NCBI GenBank assembly: GCA_035570275.1 | Contig: DATMNI010000108.1 | Location: forward strand, 97,529-161,528 | DNA from: DATMNI01 sp035570275 | GTDB taxonomy: Bacteria > Acidobacteriota > Terriglobia > Bryobacterales > Bryobacteraceae | Direction of reading: 5' to 3' | DNA length: 64,000 bases | In this document: piece after piece, positions 48,990 through 57,608 of the stretch | How positions within the stretch are numbered: the first letter of the stretch is position 1 | Layout: each line of letters begins with the position of its first letter | Position numbers and translations under genes: made by a program | The notes under the pieces: generated by a model | The model's database searches: none | What the model was told of the DNA's origin: nothing | What the model saw: the letters and a program-made list of their open reading frames with translations, nothing else

Positions 48990-50018
48990 ATGGCGAAGCT
49001 CTACATTCAGGACGTAACCCTCCGCGACGGAATGCACGCCATTCAACATCGCTATTCAATCGAGCAGGTGGTGCGGATATCCAAGGCTCTTGATGACGCC
49101 GGTGTGGATGCCATCGAGATCACGCACGGTGACGGACTGGCGGGATCGAGTTTCAACTACGGCGTCGGCGCCCACTCCGATGTGGAGTGGATTGCCGCGG
49201 TAGCGGGAACGGTCCGTAGTGCCAAGGTAACCGCACTCTTAATACCCGGCATCGGCACGATAGAGGATCTGGAGCGCGCCGCGGACGCGGGCGTGCGTTC
49301 AATCCGCATCGCCACCCATTGTACCGAGGCCGACGTTGCCAGCCAGCATATCGAGCATGCGCGAAAGCTCGGCCTGGATGTCGCCGGCTTCCTGATGATG
49401 GCGCACATGTCGCCGCCGGCCGAGTTGGCGCGACAGGCCAAACTGATGGAGTCATATGGCGCGCACTGTGTTTACGTTGTAGATTCGGCGGGCGCTCTTC
49501 TGATGCATGAGGTCGCCGACCGCTTCCAGGCTTTTGCCGGCGTTCTCAAGCCGGAGACGGGCAAGGGAATGCATGCGCACCACAACCTCTCGCTTGGCGT
49601 GGCCAACACGATCGTCGCCATTCAGCACGGCGCGACCCGAGTGGATGGATCGCTGGCGGGTATGGGGGCCGGAGCGGGCAATGCTCCACTCGAGGTGTTG
49701 ATCGCGGTGCTGGAACGGATGGGCATCGAGCACGGCTGCAACCTCTTCGCGCTAATGGACGCCGCCGAAGAACTGATCCGCCCGATCCAAGATCGTCCAG
49801 TCCGGGTGGATCGCGAAACGTTATCGCTCGGTTTCGCGGGGGTATATTCCAGTTTTCTGCGCCATGCGGAAGCAGCATCGCGCCGATACGGCGTCGATGC
49901 GCGTGCCATTCTGGTTGAGTTGGGACGACGCCGCATGGTCGGCGGTCAGGAAGACATGATCGTGGATGTGGCGCTCGACCTTGCAAAAGCCAGACAGACA
50001 GTGGACCTGGAGCGGTAG
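48990..50018 (+). CDS. mhpE: 4-hydroxy-2-oxovalerate aldolase
   Basis: 342 aa. It splits 4-hydroxy-2-oxoacids to pyruvate and an aldehyde, which passes to MhpF. The HMGL-like TIM barrel opens with YIQDVTLRDGMHAIQHRY (catalytic R and metal-site D), has GIGTIEDLERAADAG, YVVDSAGALL and the metal-binding H-x-H in GMHAHHNLSLGVANTI, followed by RVDGSLAGMGAGAGN and a communication domain with SFLRHAE. The gene order F-E agrees with mhp/bph/dmp operons. Here it is followed by a decayed amidohydrolase gene and a VOC protein. Confidence 0.95.
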   Translation: MAKLYIQDVTLRDGMHAIQHRYSIEQVVRISKALDDAGVDAIEITHGDGLAGSSFNYGVGAHSDVEWIAAVAGTVRSAKVTALLIPGIGTIEDLERAADAGVRSIRIATHCTEADVASQHIEHARKLGLDVAGFLMMAHMSPPAELARQAKLMESYGAHCVYVVDSAGALLMHEVADRFQAFAGVLKPETGKGMHAHHNLSLGVANTIVAIQHGATRVDGSLAGMGAGAGNAPLEVLIAVLERMGIEHGCNLFALMDAAEELIRPIQDRPVRVDRETLSLGFAGVYSSFLRHAEAASRRYGVDARAILVELGRRRMVGGQEDMIVDVALDLAKARQTVDLER

Positions 50019-50022
50019 CCGA

Positions 50023-50303
50023 ATGCCACGCAAAAGAATGCTCAGAGGGGCCTGCGGAATTCTATTGAGCCTCACCGCAACGCAGGCCCAGGTTCAAGTC
50101 CCGCCGGAGCCTTGGCGGGGCGCAGGCAAGACGCCGTGCGGGAGGCTTTACCTCGGCACGCGATATGGGTTCCCACTCGAACGGCTATGCTGACGTCGAC
50201 GTTCGCAATGCCATCAACGAAGGCCGCTTTGACGGCCGACATCACCGAACTGCAACGGGTTCGATTTGTCATGAAGGGCGGCAAGATTATCAGGAACGAT
50301 TGA
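50023..50303 (+). pseudogene. Amidohydrolase (imidazolonepropionase-like) remnant
   Basis: Three pieces in different frames remain in order: a start with a signal-like MPRKRMLRGACGILLSLTA, then GGFTSARDMGSHSNGYADVDVRNAINEGRFDG (the 'GFTTVRD' region of exported PF01979 amidohydrolases), then the family's last residues, DITELQRVRFVMKGGKIIRND, and TGA at 50301-50303. About 300 residues of barrel are lost. The gene is dead. It lies inside the catabolic operon, between the aldolase and the VOC gene. Confidence 0.8.
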
Positions 50304-50313
50304 AAGGAACAAT

Positions 50314-50790
50314 ATGGAGCTTACTATCGAAAAAATGATCGGCGAATTCGAACGTGGTGCGATGACCCGGCGCCAGTTAGCGCTTTCCATCACCGCGCTG
50401 TTCACGGCCGCACGATCCTCATCGGCCGCGCCAGACATGAAAGCCGTAACACTGAACCATGTCACCGTGAAGGTCGCAGACGTTCAGCGCACGTCGAAAT
50501 TCTACCAGGAAGTCTTTGGGATGCCCCTTAAGCAGCAGTCGGAAAAGACGCATATCCTGGGTGTCGGAAAGAGCTTCTTCGGCATTGAACAAAAACCTGG
50601 CGGCCCGGCCCTTGATCATTACGACTTCGGGATCGCCAATTTCAACGCCGATGCAGTCACGGCGAAGCTCAAAGCACGCAACCTGAAACTGGAGCCGGGT
50701 GGGACTAAGGAATCCTTCAAATTCTGGGACCCTGATGGTTTTTTGGTTCAGTTGAACGGGCCCGAATATGAAGGCCACGTAGGCCAGTAA
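50314..50790 (+). CDS. VOC family (glyoxalase/dioxygenase-like) protein, exported
   Basis: 158 aa; AAAGGAAC precedes the ATG. An N-terminal segment with MTRRQLALSITALFTAARSSSAA resembles a signal sequence, unusual for this family. The VOC fold covers about 42-155: VTLNHVTVKVADVQRTSKFYQEVFGMPLKQQ, the metal-ligand His in LNHV, LDHYDFGIANFNADAVTAKL, and FWDPDGFLVQLNGPEY. Such proteins include extradiol dioxygenases, epimerases and glyoxalases; reaction unknown here. Its presence with mhpE and mhpF hints at ring cleavage or lactone handling, which is inference. Confidence 0.85.
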   Translation: MELTIEKMIGEFERGAMTRRQLALSITALFTAARSSSAAPDMKAVTLNHVTVKVADVQRTSKFYQEVFGMPLKQQSEKTHILGVGKSFFGIEQKPGGPALDHYDFGIANFNADAVTAKLKARNLKLEPGGTKESFKFWDPDGFLVQLNGPEYEGHVGQ

Positions 50791-51166
50791 ATCTCTGCCC
50801 GAAGCTTGCTGGGCGGCTTGGCCGTCATCTCCGCCGACTTGTCGCGGATCTCCGGACAGCCGAAACGCCGGCTGCGGATCGATCACACGGGGATGACGTG
50901 GGGCTTCCAGCCCGACGATGCCAGCGCCGCCATTCGCTTTCCGGATCGTCGCCGACGGGTTCCGCTTCACCAATGAGATCCGTTTCAGCGCGGAGGAGGA
51001 ATTCCTCCACGTGGTCGAGACGGCCGGCGGTTGCATCACGCGTCTTCGCATTGTGGGGCCAATTGGCGTTGATGAGCGCGGCGATCCGGCGGAGCACGAG
51101 GTCTTCGGACCGTCGCGCCTGGGCAAGGGTCCGGACCTGCGGACGGTCTACATCTCGGTTCACTGA
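50791..51166 (+). pseudogene. SMP-30/gluconolactonase-like remnant, frameshifted
   Basis: Right after the VOC stop, one frame gives GMTWGFQPDDASAAIRF and a shifted frame continues ADGFRFTNEIRFSAEEEFLHVVETAGGCITRLRI and EHEVFGPSRLG, the pattern of the SMP-30/lactonase beta-propeller family. The reading frame then ends at TGA (51164-51166), leaving about a third of the gene. The frame break and truncation show that it is not functional. Confidence 0.75.
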
Positions 51167-51296
51167 AAGGCACACGGATTCCCTACTTCCGATCGCCGAT
51201 GGCGGGCCTTCCAATGGTCCACTGGAACGAGAAGGTCGCATGAGGAGTGTGACGAGTGACCTACTGATGGAGTCGTGATGCCTGTGATTTTTGGCC

Positions 51297-51317
51297 TTTT
51301 GGGCATTTTGCCCAAAA
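51297..51317. promoter_or_regulatory. Palindrome TTTTGGGCA-TTT-TGCCCAAAA
   Basis: Nine-base perfect arms around three T. A second, related palindrome begins 65 bases later. The pair looks like a double operator for a dimeric repressor. Confidence 0.55.
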
Positions 51318-51361
51318 ACTACTCCTGCATCTAATTGAAACGGCGGCAGTTACGTTCTTGA

Positions 51362-51380
51362 TTTGGGCAAATTGCCCAAA
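51362..51380. promoter_or_regulatory. Palindrome TTTGGGCAA-A-TTGCCCAAA
   Basis: Nine-base perfect arms around one base, sharing TTTGGGCA/TGCCCAAA with the copy at 51297. Confidence 0.55.
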
Positions 51381-51822
51381 CCGCTAACAATTCGCTTCCT
51401 GGAAAGCCGCGAGATGCCGCACATAGCTGCCGATGCCCACGTCGGGGCGGCTGGCCCAGATCCGCGTGCAGTTCGGATATTCTTCGCACTCTCCCCAGTA
51501 CTTCGCACTGGGAACCGGTTGAGGACCGGCTTGGCGCAGTCGCCGACCATCAGCCCGTCGCCCGTCCACCGGCTGGGTCCTCGGCTCGAATTGCAGACCT
51601 GTGAACACGGAGAGCGGCGCTTCAAACGGGCGAATGTCCCGTGACGCGGTCGATGCCCGCGCCGGCAATCTCGATCTCGCAACGCCATTCCATATCCGAC
51701 TCTCCGGATCAGGTATGAAGAGGACTTGCAGAAGCCTGCATGAACGTATCTCTGCGGATGCTGAGGCATGTGCTACCGAGCCCCAGGCGCGGCGAATGTT
51801 GCACTATACTGGGGACATCGCC

Positions 51823-52854
51823 GTGAAAAACACCTACTTGGATTGGGTCATCGACCAGACCCGCACGAAATGGTGGCACGACTCCGCCGACGCCGGCGAA
51901 CTGGATCTCGGACTGGAACGGCGCGCGGTTGGCGTGACCACTAACCCGCTGCTTTCGAGCGCCGCATTGAAGACTTCGAGGGCGCTCTGGTGCGACGAAA
52001 TCGACGCCGTACTGGCGCGCAAATTGCCGCCGGAGCAACACGCCGAAGCGCTCATGCGGATCGCTGTAACCCGGACGACCGCGAAACTGCTTCCCCAATT
52101 TCAGGCCGCGGCAGGTGAGTCGGGCTTCGTTTGTGCCCAGGTGAACCCGCTGCGGGCGGGCGACCGGGAATGCATGATGCCGATGGCGAGGCGGTTGCAT
52201 TCGTGGGCGCCCAACATCGCCGTTAAATTGCCCGCGACTGCCGCAGGACTGGATGTGCTGGAAGATTGCGTCGCCGAAGGCATCACGGTCACCGCCACCG
52301 TCAGCTTTACCGTGCCGCAGGTGATCGCGATCGCCGAGCGGCACCGGGCGGGGATCGCGCGGGCCCGGCAGACGGGCGTGGAGCCCGGAAAGTGTTTCGC
52401 CGTGATCATGATCGGCCGCCTGGACGACTACCTGCGCGAAGTCGCGCACGACAACCGGGTGGCCGTCGACGAGAGCGACATCCAGCAGGCCGGCCTGGCC
52501 GTCACCAAGCGCGCCTACAGCATGTACCAGAAGAGGGGATACGAAGCCGTGCTCCTGGTGGCTGCGTTGCGGGGCGCCTGCCATCTCACCGAACTCGCCG
52601 GCGCCGATTTGGTGATGTCGATTCACCCCTCCTGGCAGGGCTGCTTCGTATCGCAAGAGTTCCCTCGCGAGGAACGGATCGGCAACCCGGTCCCGGATGA
52701 GGTGGTCGATCGGCTTCGCCAGATGCCCGAATTCGTGCGCGCTTACGAACCCGACGGCATGGCGCCGGGCGAGTTCGTCGGCTACGGCCCCACCCAGCGC
52801 ACGCTCAGCCAGTTCTGCGAGACCGGGTGGAAGCCGATGGAGAATTTTCGTTAG
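51823..52854 (+). CDS. Transaldolase-like aldolase
   Basis: 343 aa from GTG 51823 (GGGGA seven bases upstream); a longer frame to 51601 is open but its sequence is not family-like. It opens with KNTYLDWVIDQTRTKWWHDSADAGELD, then VGVTTNPLLSSAAL, the classical 'TTNP' of transaldolases. The Schiff-base Lys is Lys135 in IAVKLPATAAG, and ITVTATVSFTVPQVIAIAERH and FAVIMIGRLDDYL follow. Family members transfer a dihydroxyacetone unit or cleave fructose 6-phosphate. The position, one base before the E2 gene of a 2-oxoacid dehydrogenase, is unusual and suggests a sugar-derived catabolic branch that feeds a 2-oxoacid. Confidence 0.85.
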   Translation: MKNTYLDWVIDQTRTKWWHDSADAGELDLGLERRAVGVTTNPLLSSAALKTSRALWCDEIDAVLARKLPPEQHAEALMRIAVTRTTAKLLPQFQAAAGESGFVCAQVNPLRAGDRECMMPMARRLHSWAPNIAVKLPATAAGLDVLEDCVAEGITVTATVSFTVPQVIAIAERHRAGIARARQTGVEPGKCFAVIMIGRLDDYLREVAHDNRVAVDESDIQQAGLAVTKRAYSMYQKRGYEAVLLVAALRGACHLTELAGADLVMSIHPSWQGCFVSQEFPREERIGNPVPDEVVDRLRQMPEFVRAYEPDGMAPGEFVGYGPTQRTLSQFCETGWKPMENFR

Positions 52855-52855
52855 A

Positions 52856-54031
52856 ATGGCGACGCCGGTCGAGGTTCCGAAGCTCGGCAATACCGTCGAG
52901 GAGTGCCTGATCAGCCGGTGGATGAAGCGCAAGGGCGACCCGATTGCCGCCGGCGACGTGGTGGCGGAGATTGAGACCGACAAGGCCACGTTCGAGGTCA
53001 CCGCGCCGGTGGACGGCATATTGCTGGAAACCTTCTTCGACGAGGGCGTGCTGGCGCCGGTGTTCACCAATCTTTTTGTGATTGGGGCGCGCGGCGAGGC
53101 GGTGGACGTGTTTCGCCCGAAGAACCGCTCCCTTACGGTCGAGCGACAAGTCGCGGCTCCGATCAACGCCTCGGTCCCGATCGGAGCCGAAGATTCAATC
53201 GGAGCCACGACCGTAAGGGAGTGGTCTGCACCCTCCATGAGTCCGCGGGCGCGGCGATTCGCCGACCAGCACAACTTCCGTCCGCCGGAGGTCCAGGGGT
53301 CGGGTCCGGGCGGCCGCATTCTGGAATCGGATCTTCGCAAACTCTACCAGCCGCCCCAACCGCGCGCCCCTGGCATCCGCGACCGCATCGCGCGCCGCAT
53401 GCGGGAGTCCCTGGCCACCACCGCCCAGTACACGCTGCACGCTTCCGCCGAAGCTACTGGCCTGCTGGCGCTGCGCGGCCGCCTCAAGACCAGCGCGGCG
53501 CATTCCGGCATCACCATCAACGATCTGGTCACGCTCTGCGTCGTCGATGCCCTGCTGGACGTTCCGTCGCTCAACGCGGAATACATCGACGGCAAGATTC
53601 ACGAACACGCCGACATTCACATCGGGTTCGCCTGCGACACGCCACGCGGCCTGCTTGTCCCGGTGGTTCGTAACGCCCACACCCTGGCCATCGACGAACT
53701 GGCGGCCCAAATCAAGGAACTCTCCGGGCAAGCCGTGGCCGGAAACATCTCGCCAGACGACCTGAGCGGCGCCACATTCACCATAAGCAACCTGGGCGGC
53801 CTCGGTATCGAGAGCTTTACGCCGCTGCTCAACCCGCCGCAGGTGGCGATCCTCGGTGTGGGCGCGCTCCAGATCAAACCTGTGCGGCGCCATGGGGAGA
53901 TCGCGTTCATCGACGCCATCGGGCTATCGCTCACATGCGATCATCAGGTGATTGATGGGGCGCCTGGCGCGCGCTTCCTCGCAGTGGTCAAGCAAAAGAT
54001 CGAAACCGTGGAGTTGTTATGCGCCCTGTAA
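52856..54031 (+). CDS. 2-oxoacid dehydrogenase E2 (dihydrolipoyl acyltransferase)
   Basis: 391 aa from ATG 52856, one base after the transaldolase stop. One lipoyl domain (residues 1-80) has the lipoylated Lys43 in IETDKATFEV. A Pro/Ala-rich linker with three degenerate 18-bp repeats leads to the peripheral-subunit-binding domain (MSPRARRFADQHNFRPPEVQGSGPGGRILESDL, about 128-160). The catalytic acyltransferase domain has the active-site H363 and D367 in TCDHQVIDGAPGARFL. The enzyme transfers the acyl group made by E1 to CoA. E1 follows; no E3 (dihydrolipoyl dehydrogenase) is seen nearby, so a shared one is assumed. Confidence 0.95.
   Translation: MATPVEVPKLGNTVEECLISRWMKRKGDPIAAGDVVAEIETDKATFEVTAPVDGILLETFFDEGVLAPVFTNLFVIGARGEAVDVFRPKNRSLTVERQVAAPINASVPIGAEDSIGATTVREWSAPSMSPRARRFADQHNFRPPEVQGSGPGGRILESDLRKLYQPPQPRAPGIRDRIARRMRESLATTAQYTLHASAEATGLLALRGRLKTSAAHSGITINDLVTLCVVDALLDVPSLNAEYIDGKIHEHADIHIGFACDTPRGLLVPVVRNAHTLAIDELAAQIKELSGQAVAGNISPDDLSGATFTISNLGGLGIESFTPLLNPPQVAILGVGALQIKPVRRHGEIAFIDAIGLSLTCDHQVIDGAPGARFLAVVKQKIETVELLCAL
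53158..53211 (+). repeat. 18-bp degenerate tandem repeat in E2 linker
   Basis: Three copies that encode APINAS, VPIGAE and DSIGAT; CCGATCGGAGCC-type cores recur every 18 bases. Expected flexible linker between lipoyl and binding domains. Confidence 0.55.
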
Positions 54032-54063
54032 GGCGCGCCTCCTTTGTCTAGGAAACCTTCGGA

Positions 54064-56550
54064 ATGCCAAAGTCCATTATCATCGAACCCGAAAAAGTCT
54101 TTGCCAGCGGGACCATCGAATTCTCCGGCATTCCCGCGAATGCCTATTGCAAGTCCATCGACGAAGAGCGCGGCGTTTTCTCCGAGGCGGACTTCCTTGG
54201 CATATGGCAAGACATGTGCGCCATCCGCGAGTTCGAAACCGTTCTCAACGAGATTAAGACCAAGGGCACCTACAAGGGAGTAACGTACAACCACGCCGGT
54301 CCCGCGCACCTTTCGATCGGACAGGAGGCCGCCGCGGTCGGTATGGCTTTCTCGCTGGGGCCCGAAGATCACATTTACGGCTCCCATCGCAGCCACGGCG
54401 AAATCCTGGCCAAGGGTTTTTCGGCGATCCGCCAGCTCACCGATGGGCAACTGCTGGACATCATGCAGACCTATCGCGACGGCGCACTGCTCCGTCCCGT
54501 GGAACGCGGCCGGCTTCCTTCCGCACAAACCGGGGCAGACCAGGGATCGGTCCGGGAACTGGCCATCCGCTTTTTCATTTACGGCGCTTACAGCGAGATC
54601 TTCGCGCGGGAAACGGGTTTCAACCGGGGCCTGGGCGGCTCCATGCACGCCTTCTTCGCGCCCTTCGGCATCTATCCCAACAACGCCATTGTGGGCGGCT
54701 CGGGATCCATCGCGCCGGGCGCCGCGTTGTTCAAGCGGGTCAACCGCAAGCCCGGCATTGTGGTCGCCAACATTGGCGATGCTTCGTTCGGCTGCGGCCC
54801 GGTGTGGGAAGGCATTACGTTCTCAGCCATGGACCAGTACCGCAATCTGTGGGATGAATCGCTGGGCGGCGGCCTGCCGATCATTTTCAATTGCATGAAC
54901 AATTTTTACGGCATGGGTGGCCAACCCTTCGGCGAAACCATGGGAGTGGGCCACATCGCCCGCATCGGCGCCGGCGTCAACCCCGCCCAAATGCACGCCG
55001 AGCGCGTGAACGGATACGATCCGCTGCCCGTCATCGATGCCTTCCGCCGCAAGAAGCGCCTGCTGCTCGATGGCGCCGGTCCGGTGCTGCTCGACACCGT
55101 GACGTACCGGATCAGCGGCCATTCGCCGTCCGATGCTTCCAGCTACCGCTCTAAGGAAGAGATCGAACGCTGGCAGCAGGCCGATTCCATTCGGGCCTTC
55201 CGCCGCAAGCTGGTCGATAGCGGAGCGGTCTCGGAAGACGCGCTGGATACCGCCCGGACAAGCATCGAAGCCGTCATCTTCGAGATGTTCCAACTGGCCA
55301 CGGATCTTGAAGCAAGCCCTCGCATCGGCATCGATTCGGACCTGGTGGGATCGGTAATGTTCTCCAACCGGCGGGTGGAGAAGTTCGACTCCCGCCCGCC
55401 CGAATTTCTACAGCCGCTTGACGAGAATCCACGGGTGCAGCAAATCCGCGGCAAGATCCGGACCCCTACTCACGAAGGCAAGCCGGTGCCGAAGATGAAG
55501 GCGTACAACGTGCGCGACGCCATCTTCGAAGCCATGCTTCACCGGTTTTCGATCGACCCGACCATGATTGCGTTCGGTGAAGAAAACCGCGATTGGGGCG
55601 GCGCTTTCGCCGTGTATCGCGGGCTTACCGAGGCGCTGCCATACCACCGGTTGTTCAACTCGCCGATTTCCGAAGCCGCCATCGCGGGCGCCGCGGTGGG
55701 TTACGCGCTGGAAGGCGGCCGCGTGGTGGCCGAACTGATGTACGCCGATTTCATGGGCCGCGCGGGCGACGAGATTTTCAACCAGCTCTCCAAGTGGCAG
55801 TCTATGTCTGCCGGCCAACTCACCATGCCGGTGGTGCTGCGCATTTCGGTCGGTTCCAAATACGGCGCGCAGCACTCGCAGGATTGGACCGCGCTGGTCC
55901 ACCACATTCCCGGACTCAAGGTGGTCTACCCGGTTACTCCCTACGATGCCAAGGGACTCATGAATGCCGCCCTCGCCGGAACGGATCCCGTGGTCTTCCT
56001 GGAAAGCCAGAAGGTCTACGACGCCGGGGAAATGTTCGTCGAAGAGGGCGTCCCCGAGGGCTATTACGAAGTCGAACTGGGGGAGCCTTCGGTCAAACGG
56101 AAGGGCAGCGATCTGACCCTGATCACGCTGGGACCGGCGCTTTATACCGCCATCGCAGCCGCGGGCGAGTTGCAGTCGCGGTTCGGACTGGCGGCTGAAG
56201 TGATCGATCTGCGATCCGCGGTGCCGCTGAACTACGGGCCGCTGGTTGAGTCAGTGCGCAAGACGGGTAAGGTGCTGTTGGTTTCCGACGCGTGCGAGCG
56301 CGGCTCCGTGCTGCACACTGTCGCCGCCAACCTTACGCAGCTCTGCTTCGACGATCTGGATGGGCCGCCCGTCGTGATCGGGTCGCGCAATTGGATTACC
56401 CCCGCGGCGGAACTGGAGGCCTCATTCTTTCCGCAGCCGGGCTGGCTGGTGGATGCGATACACGAGCGCATTCTGCCGCTGGCGGGCTACCGGCCGGGCA
56501 CCAACCAGACGCTGGGCGAAATGACGCGGCGGGCGCGGGCGGGAGTGTAA
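54064..56550 (+). CDS. 2-oxoacid dehydrogenase E1, alpha and beta fused
   Basis: 828 aa. Residues about 40-420 are an E1-alpha unit with the thiamine-diphosphate motif GDASFGCGPVWEGITFSAMDQYRNLWD...IFNCMNN, the GGSMHAFF stretch and HRSHGEILAKG. Residues about 470-800 are an E1-beta unit: MKAYNVRDAIFEAMLHRF, FGEENRDWGGAF, LFNSPISEAAIAGAAVGYALEGGRVVAELMYADFMGRAGDEIFNQ and PVTPYDAKGLM. The junction (about 430-465) has no stop or shift. The enzyme decarboxylates a 2-oxoacid and passes the acyl group to the E2 encoded 32 bases upstream. Pyruvate, acetoin or a branched acid cannot be told apart. In most bacteria alpha and beta are separate genes. Confidence 0.94.
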   Translation: MPKSIIIEPEKVFASGTIEFSGIPANAYCKSIDEERGVFSEADFLGIWQDMCAIREFETVLNEIKTKGTYKGVTYNHAGPAHLSIGQEAAAVGMAFSLGPEDHIYGSHRSHGEILAKGFSAIRQLTDGQLLDIMQTYRDGALLRPVERGRLPSAQTGADQGSVRELAIRFFIYGAYSEIFARETGFNRGLGGSMHAFFAPFGIYPNNAIVGGSGSIAPGAALFKRVNRKPGIVVANIGDASFGCGPVWEGITFSAMDQYRNLWDESLGGGLPIIFNCMNNFYGMGGQPFGETMGVGHIARIGAGVNPAQMHAERVNGYDPLPVIDAFRRKKRLLLDGAGPVLLDTVTYRISGHSPSDASSYRSKEEIERWQQADSIRAFRRKLVDSGAVSEDALDTARTSIEAVIFEMFQLATDLEASPRIGIDSDLVGSVMFSNRRVEKFDSRPPEFLQPLDENPRVQQIRGKIRTPTHEGKPVPKMKAYNVRDAIFEAMLHRFSIDPTMIAFGEENRDWGGAFAVYRGLTEALPYHRLFNSPISEAAIAGAAVGYALEGGRVVAELMYADFMGRAGDEIFNQLSKWQSMSAGQLTMPVVLRISVGSKYGAQHSQDWTALVHHIPGLKVVYPVTPYDAKGLMNAALAGTDPVVFLESQKVYDAGEMFVEEGVPEGYYEVELGEPSVKRKGSDLTLITLGPALYTAIAAAGELQSRFGLAAEVIDLRSAVPLNYGPLVESVRKTGKVLLVSDACERGSVLHTVAANLTQLCFDDLDGPPVVIGSRNWITPAAELEASFFPQPGWLVDAIHERILPLAGYRPGTNQTLGEMTRRARAGV

Positions 56551-56938
56551 GCTGCCAGCCTAGCCCCCACATATGCCCGACTGAGCCGGGGCGAAAATGC
56601 AGAAACCCCAGACACGGGCAAGAATGCCGTGCGCTTGAGTTTGTACATTTGTGGGAGAAGGTGGGACAGACCATCGTCTTTCGTGGTCTGTTGGGATGGG
56701 CGTTCCGCCCGCGAACCTTCATGAAAAACCACGCCAGGCTCCGGGAGATTCCCGATGGGCGAGGTGGTTTTTCGACCCTGTCATTCCTCGCCAGCGCGGG
56801 CTGGGTGACAGACGACATAACCCGATCGTCTGTCCTACTTTGGCCCGGCTGGGTGACAGACGACACAACCCGATCGTCTGTCCTACTTTGGCCCGACCAG
56901 AATGCACACAACTCCGGACACAGGCAAGAATGCCGGTG
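56551..56938. other. Intergenic repeat region downstream of E1
   Basis: No gene supported. It is bounded by two similar hairpin elements near 56607-56632 and 56913-56939 (GACAC.GGCAAGAATGCCG). Between them are an inverted pair AAAACCAC...GTGGTTTT (about 56722-56771), a GACAGACCA/TGGTCTGT pair (about 56664-56692), and the 48-bp tandem repeat. Confidence 0.6.
56801..56896. repeat. 48-bp tandem repeat, two copies, each with a hairpin
   Basis: Copies 56801-56848 and 56849-56896 are almost identical. Each contains GACAGACGA and TCGTCTGTC, perfect nine-base arms around a ten-base loop. Confidence 0.9.
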
Positions 56939-57547
56939 CTACGTACGGAGGCGCTTCCGCACCAGGCCCGGCACCTCCGACGGATGCTTCACCGCGATCA
57001 CCTCGAAACCGGCGGCGCGGCCGCTGGCGATGCCGGCCGCGGAATCCTCCAGAACCAGCGCCTGGCTCACGCGCAGCCGCTCCGCAGCCAGCAAATATGG
57101 CTCGGGCGAAGGCTTCTGCATGGTCACATCCCCCCCGCCCACGACGGTGCCGAAAAACTGCCGCAGGCCGCCGGCCAGCAGGATCGGTTCGATCTCACCG
57201 CACGCACTGGAACTGACCACCCCCAGCTTGTACGTGCCTTCCAATTGGCGCAAGAGTTCCATCAGCGCCGGATCGAACTCCGGCTGCGCCATGCGCTGCT
57301 GAAAGAGCTGCCGTTTGGCCGGGTACAGCGCCCAAAGGCGGTCCCAATCTTGCGGTGGGTTGGCGGCTTCGGCCAGCATCCGCAGCATCTCCCGGTCGTC
57401 AATGCCAATGCCGTAGTCGCGGTAGTACTCCCAGGTCAGCGTCAGCCCCACACTCGCCAGGACCTCGGCCCAACAGGCCCAATGCACCGGTTCGGTATCC
57501 AAAAGAGTACCGTCAAAATCGAACAGGATGGCTTCAAATTCCGGCAT
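56939..57547 (-). CDS. HAD-superfamily phosphatase/phosphomutase (beta-PGM-like)
   Basis: 202 aa. Motif I is FDFDGTLLDTEP with the nucleophile Asp10 and Asp12; motif II Ser/Thr is in GVVSSSACGEIEPIL; motif III Lys in QKPSPEPYLLAAERL; motif IV in VLEDSAAGIASGRAAGFEVIAV. The inserted helical cap is of the beta-phosphoglucomutase type. It probably removes phosphate from a sugar phosphate or other small metabolite in the cytoplasm. It is convergent with the E1 gene across the repeat region and divergent from the 57.6-kb small protein gene. Confidence 0.92.
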   Translation of the reverse strand: MPEFEAILFDFDGTLLDTEPVHWACWAEVLASVGLTLTWEYYRDYGIGIDDREMLRMLAEAANPPQDWDRLWALYPAKRQLFQQRMAQPEFDPALMELLRQLEGTYKLGVVSSSACGEIEPILLAGGLRQFFGTVVGGGDVTMQKPSPEPYLLAAERLRVSQALVLEDSAAGIASGRAAGFEVIAVKHPSEVPGLVRKRLRT

Positions 57548-57608
57548 GGACGGGGAAATTCCAGCGTAGCATCAGTGTCGCAATCGCAGCGGGGGCTCCA
57601 GTTGTGTT

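Larger units (their letters stand above)
51167..51822. other. Intergenic with paired palindromes and possible minus-strand relic
   Basis: About 650 bases without an intact gene. The two TTTGGGCA palindromes are listed separately. On the minus strand (about 51384-51700) three frames carry coding-like stretches (MEWRCEIEIAGAGIDRV in one, CEEYPNCTRIWASRPDVG in another), which suggests a decayed gene of unknown family. TATACT at 51805-51810 may be the -10 element for the transaldolase gene, with no good -35. Confidence 0.4.

Noticed and set aside
51709..53340. Minus-strand open frame of 543 codons opposite the transaldolase and E2 genes
   Set aside because: The plus-strand genes have complete motifs; this frame has none and its composition is that of an antisense shadow.
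56801..56896. Possible CRISPR array from the 48-bp repeats
   Set aside because: Only two directly adjacent copies, no spacers and no cas genes; it is a tandem repeat with hairpins.
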